The notes below the pieces were generated by a model. The model had not been told where the DNA came from and did no database searches. It worked only from the letters and a program-made list of their open reading frames with translations. This document shows positions 49,402 to 63,645 of a DNA stretch of 64,000 bases, one piece after another. The stretch's first letter is position 1, and every line of letters begins with the position of its first letter. Source of the DNA: Siphonodentalium dalli (Eukaryota; Mollusca; Scaphopoda; Gadilida; Siphonodentaliidae); the NCBI GenBank assembly GCA_032622095.1, contig CP136062.1, positions 2,666,001-2,730,000 of the forward strand. Direction: 5' to 3'. The position numbers were made by a program, and so were the translations under genes.

Positions 49402-50792
49402 TATTATATTTCTAATTCTTCCGTTTTTTTTTCAATAACATCCTTATATCTCAGGAACGGCTGGACCGATTCACCTGCTGTTTTCGGTTTCGGATATAAC
49501 TTTGAAATATCTAGTAAAATGGCCTATCGAGAATTTTGTCCGACCTTGACCTTCGGAGTTATCGCCATTTTACTGATTTTTGGGGGGTTTTCACGCCACT
49601 AAAATGACTTGAAAAATCGAGGTTTGAGTTCTTATATCGTTAAAATGGCTTGACCGATTAATTTGAAATTTGGTACTTTCATAGCCATTGAGTATACGAA
49701 GTCGATGTACAGATAGCGAATTTTGTCTGACCTTGACCTTTCGCAACGACGCTCTTTATCGGTTTTATTGTTGTGAACGTATCTCCTCCTAAACGGCTTG
49801 AGATATCGAGTTCGGACTTTTTTCATTATTTGCGCATGTATGTGTGTTATGAACCGCCGAAAAATAATAGGGTTCGCACTTCCGGTTTAAAAGTTCGCTA
49901 CTGGTCGAAGAATAAAAGAACGCTCTTTATATGAAATCCAGAACAGCTCGAGATATTGAGTTGGGACTTTTTGCATGATGTGCAGCAAAGTCTGCGCTCT
50001 CGAACGATATATATAGTTAACGGATTTCACTTCCGGTTCGGGAGAACGGGCGTGTGGGTATGTATCTTAAAACTATTTTGGCGCAGATTTTGATGAAATT
50101 TGTTGGACATAATCTTTAGTTGTCGCTGACCACTACTCTGCTCAGATTTTTTAAATCGGACTTAAACTTCTCGAGTTATGGCTGCTTAAAAACCTGATTT
50201 GTATGGGGTTTTCGGAGCCCTAGAATGACTTGCAAACCTGCAAAATCGATGTTTGATTTCTTATATCGCTGAAACGACTGGGCCAATTGATTTAAAATGA
50301 TGTACCTCCATAGCCATTGGGCATTCGCAGTCGATGCACAAATAAGGAATTTCGTCTGACCTTGACCTTTGGAAATAACGCTCTTTATCTGTTTTATTGT
50401 TGTTAACGTATCTCCTCCTAAACGGCTTGAGATATCGGGTTCGGACATTTTTCATTATTTGCGCATGCACATCTGTTATGAACCAACGAAACATGATAGG
50501 GGTCGCACTCCCGGTTTACAAGTTAACTATGGTCGAATAATAAAAGGACGCTCTTTATACGAAATCCAGAATGGTTTGATATATTGAGTTGGGACTTTTG
50601 CGTACCTGCATAGCCATTGAACATACCCAGTCGATGCACTAATATGGAATTTTGTATGACCTTGAGCTTAAGAAACAACTATGAGCTACAGTATCTCCAT
50701 ACTGATATGGACGCTCTATCAGATGACACAATTTCAGTCATTGGTGAACATGGAAGTATCGAAATTGCTGTGCAATTACAGTTTCATTCTAG
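49402..50792 (+). mobile_element. Small unit E2 (two subunits, 1391 bp)
   Basis: E2 begins TATTATATTTC after CTAG and ends with ATGGAAGTAT (50750), AATTGC / GCAATT and CTAG (50789-50792). Its closing block is slightly shortened. It has the same length as E5. Confidence 0.5.
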
Positions 50793-53189
50793 TTATACTT
50801 CCATGTGTTAACATGGAAGTATATTGTAATTCTTCTGGCTTTTATTTTTCTTATTCTTATTATTCCAATAACACCCTTATATCTCGGGAACGGCTGAACC
50901 GATTCACCTGCGGTTTTTTTCTTCAGAATAAAACCTTGGAAGATCTCGGTAAATAGCCTATTGAGAATTTCGTACGACCTTGACCTTCGGAGTTATCGCC
51001 ATTTTGTTGATATTTGGGGGTTTTTCGCGACACAAAAGTAACTTGCGAAATCGATGTTTGATGTCTTATATCGTTGAAACGGCTTGACCGATTGATTTGA
51101 AATTTGGTACTTGCATAGCCATTGCGTATACGAAGTCGATGTATTAATAGGGAGTTCGTCTGACCTTGACCTTTGGAAACAACGCTCTTTATCGGTTTTA
51201 TTGTTGTTATCGTATCTCCTCCTAAACGGCTAGAGATATCGAGTTCGGACTTTTTCATTATTTGCGCATGTATGTGTGTTATGAACCGCCGAAAAATTAT
51301 AGGGTTCGCACTTCCGGTTTAAAAGTTCGCTACTGGTCGAAGAATAAAACAACGCTCTTTATATGGAATCTAGAACGGCTTGAGATATTGAGTTGGGACT
51401 TTTTGCATTATGTGCAGAAAACTCTGCGCTATCGAACGATATATATAGTTAACGGATATCACTTCCGGTTCGGGAGAGCGGACGTGTGGGTATGTATCTC
51501 AAAACTATTTTAGCGCATATTTTGATGACATTTGGTAGACATCATCAGTAGATGCCACTGATTGCTATGCAACTCGAATTTTAAAAATCGGACATAAACT
51601 TCGATAGTTATGGCTGTTTAAAAACCTGGTTTATTTCCGACCTTGACCTTCAGAGTTATCGACATTTTGTTGATTTTTGGGGGGTCTTCGCGCAACTAAA
51701 ATGACTTGCAAAATCGAGGTTTGATTTCTTATATCGCCGAAACGGCTTGTCCGATTGATTTGAAATTCGGAACCTTCTTAGGCATTGCGCATTGGCAGTC
51801 GATGAACTAATAGGGAATTTCGTGTGACCTTGACCTTTGGAAACAATGCTCTTTATCGGTTTTATTGTTGTAAACCTATCTCCTCATAAACGGCATGAGA
51901 TATCGGGTTCGGACTTTTTTTCATTATTTGCGCATATATGCGTGTTATGAACCAACGAAAAATGATAGGGTTCGCACTTCCGGTTTAAAAGTTCGCTACT
52001 GGTCGAAGCATAAAACAACGCTCTTTATGCGAAATCCAGAAGGGATTGAGATATTGAGTTGGGACTTTTTGCATGATGTGCAGCAAAGTCTGCGCTCTCT
52101 AATGATATATATAGTTAATGGATATCCCTTCCGGTTCGGGAGAACGGGCGTGTGGGTATGTATCTCAAAACTATTTTAGCGCATATATTTATGAAAATTG
52201 GTATGTATTATCTTTATTAGGCGCTGATCAATATTCCACTCGAAATTTAAAAATCGGACTTAAACTTCTGGAGTTATGGCTTCTTTAATACCTTATTTTT
52301 GGGGGGTTTTCGCGCCACCAGAATTACTTGAAAATGGAGGTTTGATTTCTTATATCGTCAAAACGGCTTTGCCAATTGATTTGAATTTTCGTACCTGCAT
52401 AGCCATTGAGCACCCGCAGTCGAGTCGCTAACATGAAAAGTGGTATGACCTTGACCTTAGGAAATAACGCTTTTTATCTGTTTTATTGTTATTAGGGTAT
52501 CTTCTCCGAAACGGCTTGACATATCGGGTTCCGACCTTTTTCATTATTTGCGCCTGTATGTGTTTTCTAAAACACTGAAAGTGATAGAGGTAGCACTTCC
52601 GGTTAAAAAGTTTCCTACTGGTAGAAGAATAAAACAACGCTCTTTATACGGAACACAGAAGGGCTTGAGATATTGAGTTGGGACTTTTTGCATTATGTGC
52701 ATCAGTGTCTGCGCTCTATAATGCTATATAAAGTTTACTGATGTCACTTCCGGTTCGTGAGAACTGGCGTGTGGGTATGTATCTCAAAACTATTTTGGCG
52801 CAGATTTTGATCAAATTTGTTGGACATAAACTTTAGTTGTCGCTGACCACTACTCCGCTCATATTTTTAAAATCGGACTTAAACTTCTCGAGTTATGGTT
52901 GCTTAAAAACCTCGTGTTATGGATTTTCGGACCCCTACAATGACTTGCAAAATTGCAAAATCAATGTTTGATTTCTTATACCGTCGAAACGGCTTGGCCA
53001 ATTGATTTTGTACATGCATGGCCATTGAGTATTTATAGAATCTGTGTTTGCCGAGTATTACTATGAGCTGCAGTGTCACCATACTGATATGTGTCTCCTG
53101 AAAACTGACGCTTTATCAGGTGACACAATTTCCGTCATTGGCGAACATGGAAGTATCGAAATTGCTGTGCAATTACAGTTTCATTCTAG
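50793..53189 (+). mobile_element. Small unit E3 (three subunits, 2397 bp)
   Basis: E3 begins with a full palindromic header (50795) and ends at CTAG 53186-53189 after the closing block. Its three subunits are mutually diverged; the third carries several mismatches in the GACCTTGACC and GAGATAT boxes. Confidence 0.5.
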
Positions 53190-55188
53190 TTATACTTCCA
53201 TGTTTTAACATGGAAGTATATTGTAATTCTTCTGGCTTTTATTCTTCTTCTTCTTATTCCAATAACATGTCTTAATCTCCGGAACGGCTGGACCGATTCA
53301 CCTACTGTTTTCGGCTTTAGTATATAACTTTGGAAGTTCTCTGAAAATGGCCCATTGAGAATTTCGTCCGACCTTGACCTTCGGAGTTATCGCCATTTTG
53401 TTGATTTTTTTGGATTTTTCGAGTCATTAAATGACTTGCAAAATCGAGGTTTGATTTCTTATATCGTCAAAATAACTTGACCGAATGATTTGAAATTTGG
53501 TACCTGCATAGCCATTGAGTATACGAAGTCGATGCACAAATAGGGAATTTCGTGTGACCTTGAACTTTGGAAACAACGCTCTTTATTTGTTTTATTGTTG
53601 TTATCGTATCTCCTCCTAAACGGCTTGAGATATCGAGTTCGGACTTTTTTCATGATTTGCGCATGTATGTGTGTTATGAACCGCCGAAAAATTATAGGGT
53701 TCGCACTTCCGGTTTAAAAGTTCGCTACTGGTCGAAGGATAAAACAACACTCTTTATAGGAAATCTAGAACGGTTTGAGATATTGAGTTGGGACTTTTTG
53801 CATGGTGTGCAGCAAACTCTGCGCTCTCGAATGATATATAACATTAACGGATATCTCTTCCGGTTTGGGAGAACGGGCGTGTGGGTATGTATCTCAAAAC
53901 TATTTTGGCACAGATTTTGATGAAATTTAGTGGACATGATCTTTAGCTGTCGCTGACCACTACTCCGTTCAGATTTTTAAAATAGGACTTAAGATTCTCG
54001 AGTTATGGCTGCTTAAAAACCTGATTTTTATGGGGTTTTCGGACCCCTAGAATGACTTGCAAAACTGCAAAATCGATGTTTGATTTCTTATATCGTTCAA
54101 ACGGCTTTGCCAATTGATTTGAAATTTTGTACCTGTATAGCCATTGAGCATTCGCAGTCGATGCATCAATAAGGAATTTTGTCTGACCTTGACCTTTGGA
54201 AACAACGCTATTTATCTGTTTTATTGTTGTTAACGTATCTCCTTCTAAACGGCTTGAGATATCTGGTTCGGACTTTTTTCAATATTTGCGCATGCACATG
54301 TGTTACTATCCACCGAAAAATAATAGGGGTCGCCCTTCCGGTTTTAAAGTTGACCCTGGGTTGAATAATAAAAGAACGCTCTTTATACGAAATCCAGAAC
54401 GGCTTGAGATATTGAGTTGGGACTTTTTGCGTTATGTGCATCCAACTGTGCGATGTATAAAGATAAATATAGTTAACGGATTTCACTTCCGGTTCTGGAG
54501 AACGGGCGTGTGGGTATGTACATCAAAACTGTTTTGGTGCAGATTATGATGAAATTAGGTGGATATAATCTCTAGTTGCCGCTGATCACTATCCCACTTG
54601 AATTTTTAAAATCGGGCTAAAACTTCTTGAGTTATGGCTGCTTAAATACCTGATTTTTGGGGAGGTTTTGTGCCACCATAATGATTTGCAAATCGAGATT
54701 TGATTTCTTATATCGTCAAAACGGCTCAGCCAATTGATTTGAAGTGTTGTACCTGCATAGCTATTGAGCATACGCAGTCGATAGACTAATAGAGAATTTC
54801 GTCTGACCTACTTCTTTTGGGAACAACGCCCTTTATCGTTGTTATTATTTTTAAGGTATCTCCCCCAAAACGGCTGGATATATCGGGTTCGGACTTTTTG
54901 CATTATGTGCATCAGATTCTGCGCTGTATAATGATGTATATAGGTTACGGTTTTTACTTCCTATTTGGGGGAAATGGCGTGTTGGTATGTATCTCAAATT
55001 GTTTTTGGTGCAGATTTTGGTGGAATTTGGTGGATAGAACCTGTGGTGACCGAGTATTACTATGAGCTATAGTATCACCATACTGATATGTGTCTCCTGA
55101 CAACTGACACTTTATCAGGTGACACAATTTCCGCCATTGGGGAACATGGAAGTATCGAAATTGCTGTGCAATTACAGTTTCATTCTAG
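53190..55188 (+). mobile_element. Small unit E4 (three subunits, 1999 bp)
   Basis: E4 begins with a palindromic header (53192) and ends at CTAG 55185-55188. Its third subunit is shortened and runs directly into the closing block. Confidence 0.5.
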
Positions 55189-56579
55189 TATTATATTTCT
55201 AATTCTTCCGTTTTTTATTATTTTTTTTTCAATAACATGCCTTAATCTCCGGAACGGCTAGACCGATTTACCTGGTGTTTTCGGCTTTAGTATATAACTT
55301 TGAAAGTTCTCTGAAAATGGCCCATTGAGAATTTCGTCCGACCTTGACCTTCGGAGTTATCGCCATTTTGTTGATTTTTGGGGGTTTTTCGCGACACAAA
55401 AGTAACTTGCAAAATCGATGTTTGAATTCTTATATTGTCGAAATGGCTTGACCGATTGATTTGAAATTTGGTACCTGCATAGCCATGGATTATACGAAGT
55501 CGATGCACAAATAGGGAATTTCGTGTGACCTTGAACTTTGGAAATAACGCTCTTTATCGGTTTTATTGTTGTGAACGTATCTCCTCTGAAACGGCTTGAG
55601 ATATCGATTTCGGACTTTTTTCGTTATTTGCGCATGTATGTGTGTTATGAACCGCCGAAAAATTATAGGGTTCGCACTTCCGGTTTAAAAGTTCGCTACT
55701 GGTCGAAGGATAAAACAACGCTCTTTATATGGAATCTAGAACGGCTTGAGATATTGAGTTGGGACTTATTGCATTATGTGCAGCAAACTCTGCGCTATCG
55801 AACGATATATATAGTTAACGGATATCACTTCCGGTTCGGGAGAGCGGGCGTGTGGGTATGTATCTCAAAACTATTTTAGCGCATATTTTGATGACATTTG
55901 GTAGACGTCATCAGTAGATGCCACTGGTTGCTATGCAACTCGAATTTTAAACATCGGACATAAACTTCGAGAGTTATGGCTGTTTAAAAACCTGGTTTAT
56001 TTCCGACCTTGACCTTGACCTTCAGTGTTATCGACATTTTGTTGATTTTTGGGGGGTCTTCGTGCAACTAAAATGACTTGCAAAATCGATGTTTGATATC
56101 TTATATCGCCGAAACGGCTTGGCCGATTGATTTGAAATTCGGAACCCTTTTAGCCATTGCGCATTGGCAGTCGATGAACTAATAGGGAACTTCGTCTGAC
56201 CTTGACCTTTGGGTACAACGCTCTTTATCGGTTTTAATGTTGTGAAGAGATCTCCTCCTAAACGGCTTGAGATATCGGGTTCGGACTTTTTTCATTATTT
56301 GCGCATGTATGTGTCATGAACCGTCGAAAAATGATATGGTTCGCACTTATATATAGGGTACTGATTTGACTTCCGGTTTGGGAGAACTGGCGAGTGGGTG
56401 CAGAATTTGATGAAATTTGGTGGATAAAATACTGTGGTTGTTGACTAGTACTATGGTATATAGTATCACAATACTCGCATGTGTCTGCTGACAACTAACT
56501 CGTTAACGGACGACACAAGTTCCCGTCATTGGCAACATGGAAGTATCGAAATTGCTGTGCAATTACAGTTTCATTCTAG
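55189..56579 (+). mobile_element. Small unit E5 (two subunits, 1391 bp)
   Basis: E5 begins with the palindrome-less header and ends at CTAG 56576-56579. A deletion near 56350 joins an internal subunit position to a late one. GACCTTGACC is extended to three half-sites at 56005. Confidence 0.5.
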
Positions 56580-59500
56580 TATTATATTTCTAATTCTTCT
56601 GGGCTTTTTCCGATAACATGCCTTAATCTCCGGAACGGCTGGACCGATTTACCTGCTGTTTTCGACTTTAGTATATAACTTTGGAAGTTCTCTGAAAATA
56701 GCCTATTGAGAATTTCGTCCGACCTTGACCTTCGGAGTTATCGCCATTTTGTTGATTTTTGGGGTTTTTTCGCGACACAAAAGTAACTTGCGAAATCGGT
56801 GTTTGATCTCTTATATCGTCGAAACGGTTTGACCGATTGATTTGAAATTTGGTACTTGCATAGCCATTGAGTATACGAAGTCAATGTACAAATGGGGAAT
56901 TTCGTCTGACCTTGACCTTTGGAAACAACGCTCTTTATCGGTTTTATTGTTGTTATCGTATCTCCTCCTAAACGGCTTGAGATATCGAGTTCGGACTTTT
57001 TTCGTTATTTGCGCATGTATGTGTGTTATGAACCGCCGAAAATGTATAGGGTTCGCACTTCCGGTTTAAAAGTTCGCTACTGGTCGAAGGATAAAACAAC
57101 GCTCTTTATAGGGAATCTAGAACGGCTTGAGATATTGAGTTGGGACTTTTTGCATTATGTGCAGCAAACTCTGCGCTATCGAACGATATATATAGTTAAC
57201 GGATATTACTTCCGGTTCGGGAGAGCGGGCGTGTGGGTATGAATCTTAAAACTATTTTAGCGCATATTTTGATGACATTTGGTAGACGTGATCAGTAGAT
57301 GCCACTGATTGCTATGCAACTCGAATTTTAAAAATCGGAAATAAACTTCGATAGTTATGGCTGTTTAAAAACCTGGTTTATTTCCGACCTTGACCTTCAG
57401 AGTTATCGACATTTTGTTGATTTTTGGGGGGTCTTCGCGCCACTAAAATGACTTGCAAAATCGAGGTTTGATTTCTTATATCGCCGATACGGCTTGGCCG
57501 ATTGATTTGAAATTCGGGACCTTCTTAGCCATTGCGCATTGGCAGTCGATGAACTAATAGGGAACTTCGTCTGACCTTGACCTTTGAGTACAACGCTCTT
57601 TATCGGTTTTATTGTTGTGAAGAGATCTCCTCCTAAACGGCTTGAGATATCGGGTTCGGACTTTTTTCATTATTTTCTCATGTTTGTGTGTTATGAACTG
57701 CCGAAAAATGATAGGGTTCGCACTTCCGGTTTAAAAGTTCGCTACTGGTCGAAGGATAAAACAACGCTCTTCATATGCAATCCAGAAGGGCTTGAGATAT
57801 CGAGTTGGGACCTTTTGCATGATGTGCAGCAAACTCTGCGCTCTCTAATGATATATATAGTTGATGGATTTCACTTCCGGTTTGGGAGAACGGGCGTGTG
57901 GGTATGTATCTCAAAAACTATTTTGGCGCAGATTTTGATGAAATTTGGTGGACATCATCACTAGCTGCCGCTGAGAACTATGCCACTTGAATTTTTTTAA
58001 TCGGACTTACACTTCTAGTTATTCTTCTTATTCCAATAACATGCCTTAATCTCCGGAACGGCTGGACCGATCCACCTGCTGTTTTCGGCTTTAGTATATA
58101 ACTTTGGAAGTTCTCTGAAAATGACCCATTGAGAATTTCGTCCGACCTTGAACTTCGGAGTTATTGCCATTTTGTTGATTTTTTGGGGTTTTTCGCAACA
58201 CAAAAGTGACTTGCGAAATCGATGTTTGATCTCTTATATCGTTGAAACGGTTTGACCAATTAATTTGAAATTTGGTACTTGCATAGCCATTGAGTATACA
58301 AAGTCGAGGCACAACTAGGGAATTTCGTGTGACCTCGAACTTTGGAAACAATGCTCTCTATCTGTTTTATTGTTGTGAACGTATCTCCTCCGAAACGGCT
58401 TGAGACATCGAGTTCGGACTTTTTCATTATTTGCGCATGTATGTGTGTTATGAACCGCCGAAAAATGATAGGGTTCGCACTTCCGGTTTAAAAGTTCGCT
58501 ACTGTTCGAAGTATAAAACAACGCTCTTTATAGGGAATCTAGAACGGCTTGAGATATTGAGTTGGATCTTTTTGCATTATGTGCCGCCAACTCTGCGCTC
58601 TCGAACGATATATATAGTTAACCGATTTCACTTCCGGTTCTGGAGAGCGGGCGTGTGGGTATGTATCTCAAAACTATTTTAGCGCATATTTTGATGACAT
58701 TTGGTAGACGTCATCAGTAGATGCCACTGATTGCTATACAACTCGAATTTTAAAAATCGGACATAAACTTCGATAGTTATGGCTGTTTAAAAACCTGGTT
58801 TATTTCCGACCTTGACCTTCAGAGTTATCGACATTTTGTTGATTTTTGGGGGTTCTTCGCGCAACTAAAATCGATGTTTGATTTCTTATATCGCCGAAAC
58901 GGCTTGGCCGATTGATTTGAAATTGGGAACCCTTTTAGCCATTGAGCATTGGCAGTCGATGAACTAATAGGGAATTTCGTGTGACCTTGACCTTGGGAAA
59001 CAACGCTCTTTATATGTTTTATTGTTGTTCCAATATCTCCTCCGAAACGGCTTGAGATATCGGGTTCGGACTTTTTTCATTATTTGCTCACTTAAGTGTG
59101 TTATGTATCGGCGAAAAATGATAGGGTTCGCACTTCCGGTTTAAAAGTTCGCTACTGGTCGAAGAATAAAAGAACGCTCTTTATATGAAATCCAGAAGGG
59201 CTTGAGATATCGAGTTGGGACTTTTTGCATGATGTGCAGCAAACTCTGCGCTCTTTAATGATATATATAGTTAATGGATTTCACTTCCGGTTTGGGAGAA
59301 AGGGCTGTGGGTATGTATCTCAAAAACTATTTTGGCGCAGATTTTAATGAAATTTGGTGGACATCATCACTAGTTTCCGCTGATCACTATGCCACTTGAA
59401 TTTTTAAAACGGACTTAAACTTCTAGAGTTACGGCTGCTTGAAAACGATATTTTTATGGGGTTTTTTACGCCCCTAAAATGCCTTGCAAAATTGCAAAAT

Positions 59501-60112
59501 CGATGTTTGATTTCTCTTGTAGAAACGGCTCAGCCAATTGATTTGAAATTTCACACCTGCATAGTCATTTAGTTTGACCTTGACCTTTGGAAACAACGCT
59601 CTTTATCTGTTTTATTGTTGTTCCAGTATCTCCTCCGAAACGGCTTGAGATATCGAGTTCGGACTTTTTTCATTATTTGCGCATGTATCTGTGTTATGTA
59701 CCACCGAAAAATGATAGGGTTCGCACTTCCAGTTTAAAAGTTCGCTACTGGTCCAAGAATAAAAGAACGCTATTTATATGCAATTCAGAAGGGGTTGAGA
59801 TATCGAGTTGGGACTTTTTGCATGATGTGCAGCAAACTCTGCGCTCTCTAATGATATATATATATAGTTAACGGATTTCACTTCCGGTTTGGGAGAACGG
59901 GCGTGTTGGTATGTATCTCAAATTGTTTTTGGTGCAGATTTTGATGGAATTTGGTGGATAGAATCTGTGGTTGCCGAGTATTACCATCAGCTACAGTATC
60001 ACCATACTGATATGTGTCTCCGGAAAACTGACACTTTATCAGGTGACACAATTTCCGTCATTGTCGAACATGGAAGTATCGAAATTGCTGTGCAATTACA
60101 GTTTCATTCTAG
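56580..60112 (+). mobile_element. Small unit E6 (five subunits, 3533 bp)
   Basis: E6 has five subunits, the third starting with a fresh internal copy of the ATGCCTTAATCTCCGG opening at about 58040. It ends at CTAG 60109-60112. E6 and E7 are the same length with no net indels. I count roughly a dozen substitutions between them (for example 57697, 58404 and 59033). Confidence 0.55.
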
Positions 60113-63100
60113 TATTATATTTCTAATTCTTCTGGGCTTTTTCCGATAACATGCCTTAATCTCCGGAACGGCTGGACCGATTTACCTGCTGTTTTCGGCT
60201 TTAGTATATAACTTTGGAAGTTCTCTGAAAATAGCCTATTGAGAATTTCGTCCGACCTTGACCTTCGGAGTTATCGCCATTTTGTTGATTTTTGGGGGTT
60301 TTTCGCGACACAAAAGTAACTTGCGAAATCGATGTTTGATCTCTTATATCGTCGAAACGGTTTGACCGATTGATTTGAAATTTGGTACTTGCATAGCCAT
60401 TGAGTATACGAAGTCAATGTACAAATGGGGAATTTCGTCTGACCTTGACCTTTGGAAACAACGCTCTTTATCGGTTTTATTGTTGTTATCGTATCTCCTC
60501 CTAAACGGCTTGAGATATCGAGTTCGGACTTTTTTCGTTATTTGCGCATGTATGTGTGTTATGAACCGCCGAAAATGTATAGGGTTCGCACTTCCGGTTT
60601 AAAAGTTCGCTACTGGTCGAAGGATAAAACAACGCTCTTTATAGGGAATCTAGAACGGCTTGAGATATTGAGTTGGGACTTTTTGCATTATGTGCAGCAA
60701 ACTCTGCGCTATCGAACGATATATATAGTTAACGGATATTACTTCCGGTTCGGGAGAGCGGGCGTGTGGGTATGAATCTTAAAACTATTTTAGCGCATAT
60801 TTTGATGACATTTGGTAGACGTGATCAGTAGATGCCACTGATTGCTATGCAACTCGAATTTTAAAAATCGGAAATAAACTTCGATAGTTATGGCTGTTTA
60901 AAAACCTGGTTTATTTCCGACCTTGACCTTCAGAGTTATCGACATTTTGTTGATTTTTGGGGGGTCTTCGCGCCACTAAAATGACTTGCAAAATCGAGGT
61001 TTGATTTCTTATATCGCCGATACGGCTTGGCCGATTGATTTGAAATTCGGGACCTTCTTAGCCATTGCGCATTGGCAGTCGATGAACTAATAGGGAACTT
61101 CGTCTGACCTTGACCTTTGAGTACAACGCTCTTTATCGGTTTTATTGTTGTGAAGAGATCTCCTCCTAAACGGCTTGAGATATCGGGTTCGGACTTTTTT
61201 CATTATTTTCTCATGTTTGTGTGTTATGAACCGCCGAAAAATGATAGGGTTCGCACTTCCGGTTTAAAAGTTCGCTACTGGTCGAAGGATAAAACAACGC
61301 TCTTCATATGCAATCCAGAAGGGCTTGAGATATCGAGTTGGGACCTTTTGCATGATGTGCAGCAAACTCTGCGCTCTCTAATGATATATATAGTTGATGG
61401 ATTTCACTTCCGGTTTGGGAGAACGGGCGTGTGGGTATGTATCTCAAAAACTATTTTGGCGCAGATTTTGATGAAATTTGGTGGACATCATCACTAGCTG
61501 CCGCTGAGAACTATGCCACTTGAATTTTTTTAATCGGACTTACACTTCTAGTTATTCTTCTTATTCCAATAACATGCCTTAATCTCCGGAACGGCTGGAC
61601 CGATCCACCTGCTGTTTTCGGCTTTAGTATATAACTTTGGAAGTTCTCTGAAAATGACCCATTGAGAATTTCGTCCGACCTTGAACTTCGGAGTTATTGC
61701 CATTTTGTTGATTTTTTGGGGTTTTTCGCAACACAAAAGTGACTTGCGAAATCGATGTTTGATCTCTTATATCGTTGAAACGGTTTGACCAATTAATTTG
61801 AAATTTGGTACTTGCATAGCCATTGAGTATACAAAGTCGAGGCACAACTAGGGAATTTCGTGTGACCTCGAACTTTGGAAACAATGCTCTCTATCTGTTT
61901 TATTGTTGTGAACGTATCTCCTCCGAAACGGCTTGAGATATCGAGTTCGGACTTTTTCATTATTTGCGCATGTATGTGTGTTATGAACCGCCGAAAAATG
62001 ATAGGGTTCGCACTTCCGGTTTAAAAGTTCGCTACTGTTCGAAGTATAAAACAACGCTCTTTATAGGGAATCTAGAACGGCTTGAGATATTGAGTTGGAT
62101 CTTTTTGCATTATGTGCCGCCAACTCTGCGCTCTCGAACGATATATATAGTTAACCGATTTCACTTCCGGTTCTGGAGAGCGGGCGTGTGGGTATGTATC
62201 TCAAAACTATTTTAGCGCATATTTTGATGACATTTGGTAGACGTCATCAGTAGATGCCACTGATTGCTATACAACTCGAATTTTAAAAATCGGACATAAA
62301 CTGCGATAGTTATGGCTGTTTAAAAACCTGGTTTATTTCCGACCTTGACCTTCAGAGTTATCGACATTTTGTTGATTTTTGGGGGGTCTTCGCGCAACTA
62401 AAATCGATGTTTGATTTCTTATATCGCCGAAACGGCTTGGCCGATTGATTTGAAATTGGGAACCCTTTTAGCCATTGAGCATTGGCAGTCGATGAACTAA
62501 TAGGGAATTTCGTGTGACCTTGACCTTGGGAAACAACGCTCTTTATATGTTTTATTGTTGTTCCAGTATCTCCTCCGAAACGGCTTGAGATATCGGGTTC
62601 GGACTTTTTTCATTATTTGCTCACTTAAGTGTGTTATGTATCGGCGAAAAATGATAGGGTTCGCACTTCCGGTTTAAAAGTTCGCTACTGGTCGAAGAAT
62701 AAAAGAACGCTCTTTATATGAAATCCAGAAGGGCTTGAGATATCGAGTTGGGACTTTTTGCATGATGTGCAGCAAACTCTGCGCTCTTTAATGATATATA
62801 TAGTTAATGGATTTCACTTCCGGTTTGGGAGAAAGGGCTGTGGGTATGTATCTCAAAAACTATTTTGGCGCAGATTTTAATGAAATTTGGTGGACATCAT
62901 CACTAGTTTCCGCTGATCACTATGCCACTTGAATTTTTAAAACGGACTTAAACTTCTAGAGTTACGGCTGCTTGAAAACGATATTTTTATGGGTTTTTTT
63001 ACGCCCCTAAAATGCCTTGCAAAATTGCAAAATCGATGTTTGATTTCTCTTGTAGAAACGGCTCAGCCAATTGATTTGAAATTTCACACCTGCATAGTCA

Positions 63101-63645
63101 TTTAGTTTGACCTTGACCTTTGGAAACAACGCTCTTTATCTGTTTTATTGTTGTTCCAGTATCTCCTCCGAAACGGCTTGAGATATCGAGTTCGGACTTT
63201 TTTCATTATTTGCGCATGTATCTGTGTTATGTACCACCGAAAAATGATAGGGTTCGCACTTCCAGTTTAAAAGTTCGCTACTGGTCCAAGAATAAAAGAA
63301 CGCTATTTATATGCAATTCAGAAGGGGTTGAGATATCGAGTTGGGACTTTTTGCATGATGTGCAGCAAACTCTGCGCTCTCTAATGATATATATATATAG
63401 TTAACGGATTTCACTTCCGGTTTGGGAGAACGGGCGTGTTGGTATGTATCTCAAATTGTTTTTGATGCAGATTTTGATGGAATTTGGTGGATAGAATCTG
63501 TGGTTGCCGAGTATTACCATCAGCTACAGTATCACCATACTGATATGTGTCTCCTGAAAACTGACACTTTATCAGGTGACACAATTTCCGTCATTGTCGA
63601 ACATGGAAGTATCGAAATTGCTGTGCAATTACAGTTTCATTCTAG
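60113..63645 (+). mobile_element. Small unit E7 (near-identical tandem copy of E6)
   Basis: All E6 landmarks recur at +3533 bp, and the copy boundary coincides exactly with CTAG|T. The unit ends at CTAG 63642-63645. The age of the pair is clearly lower than that of the subunits inside it. Confidence 0.6.
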
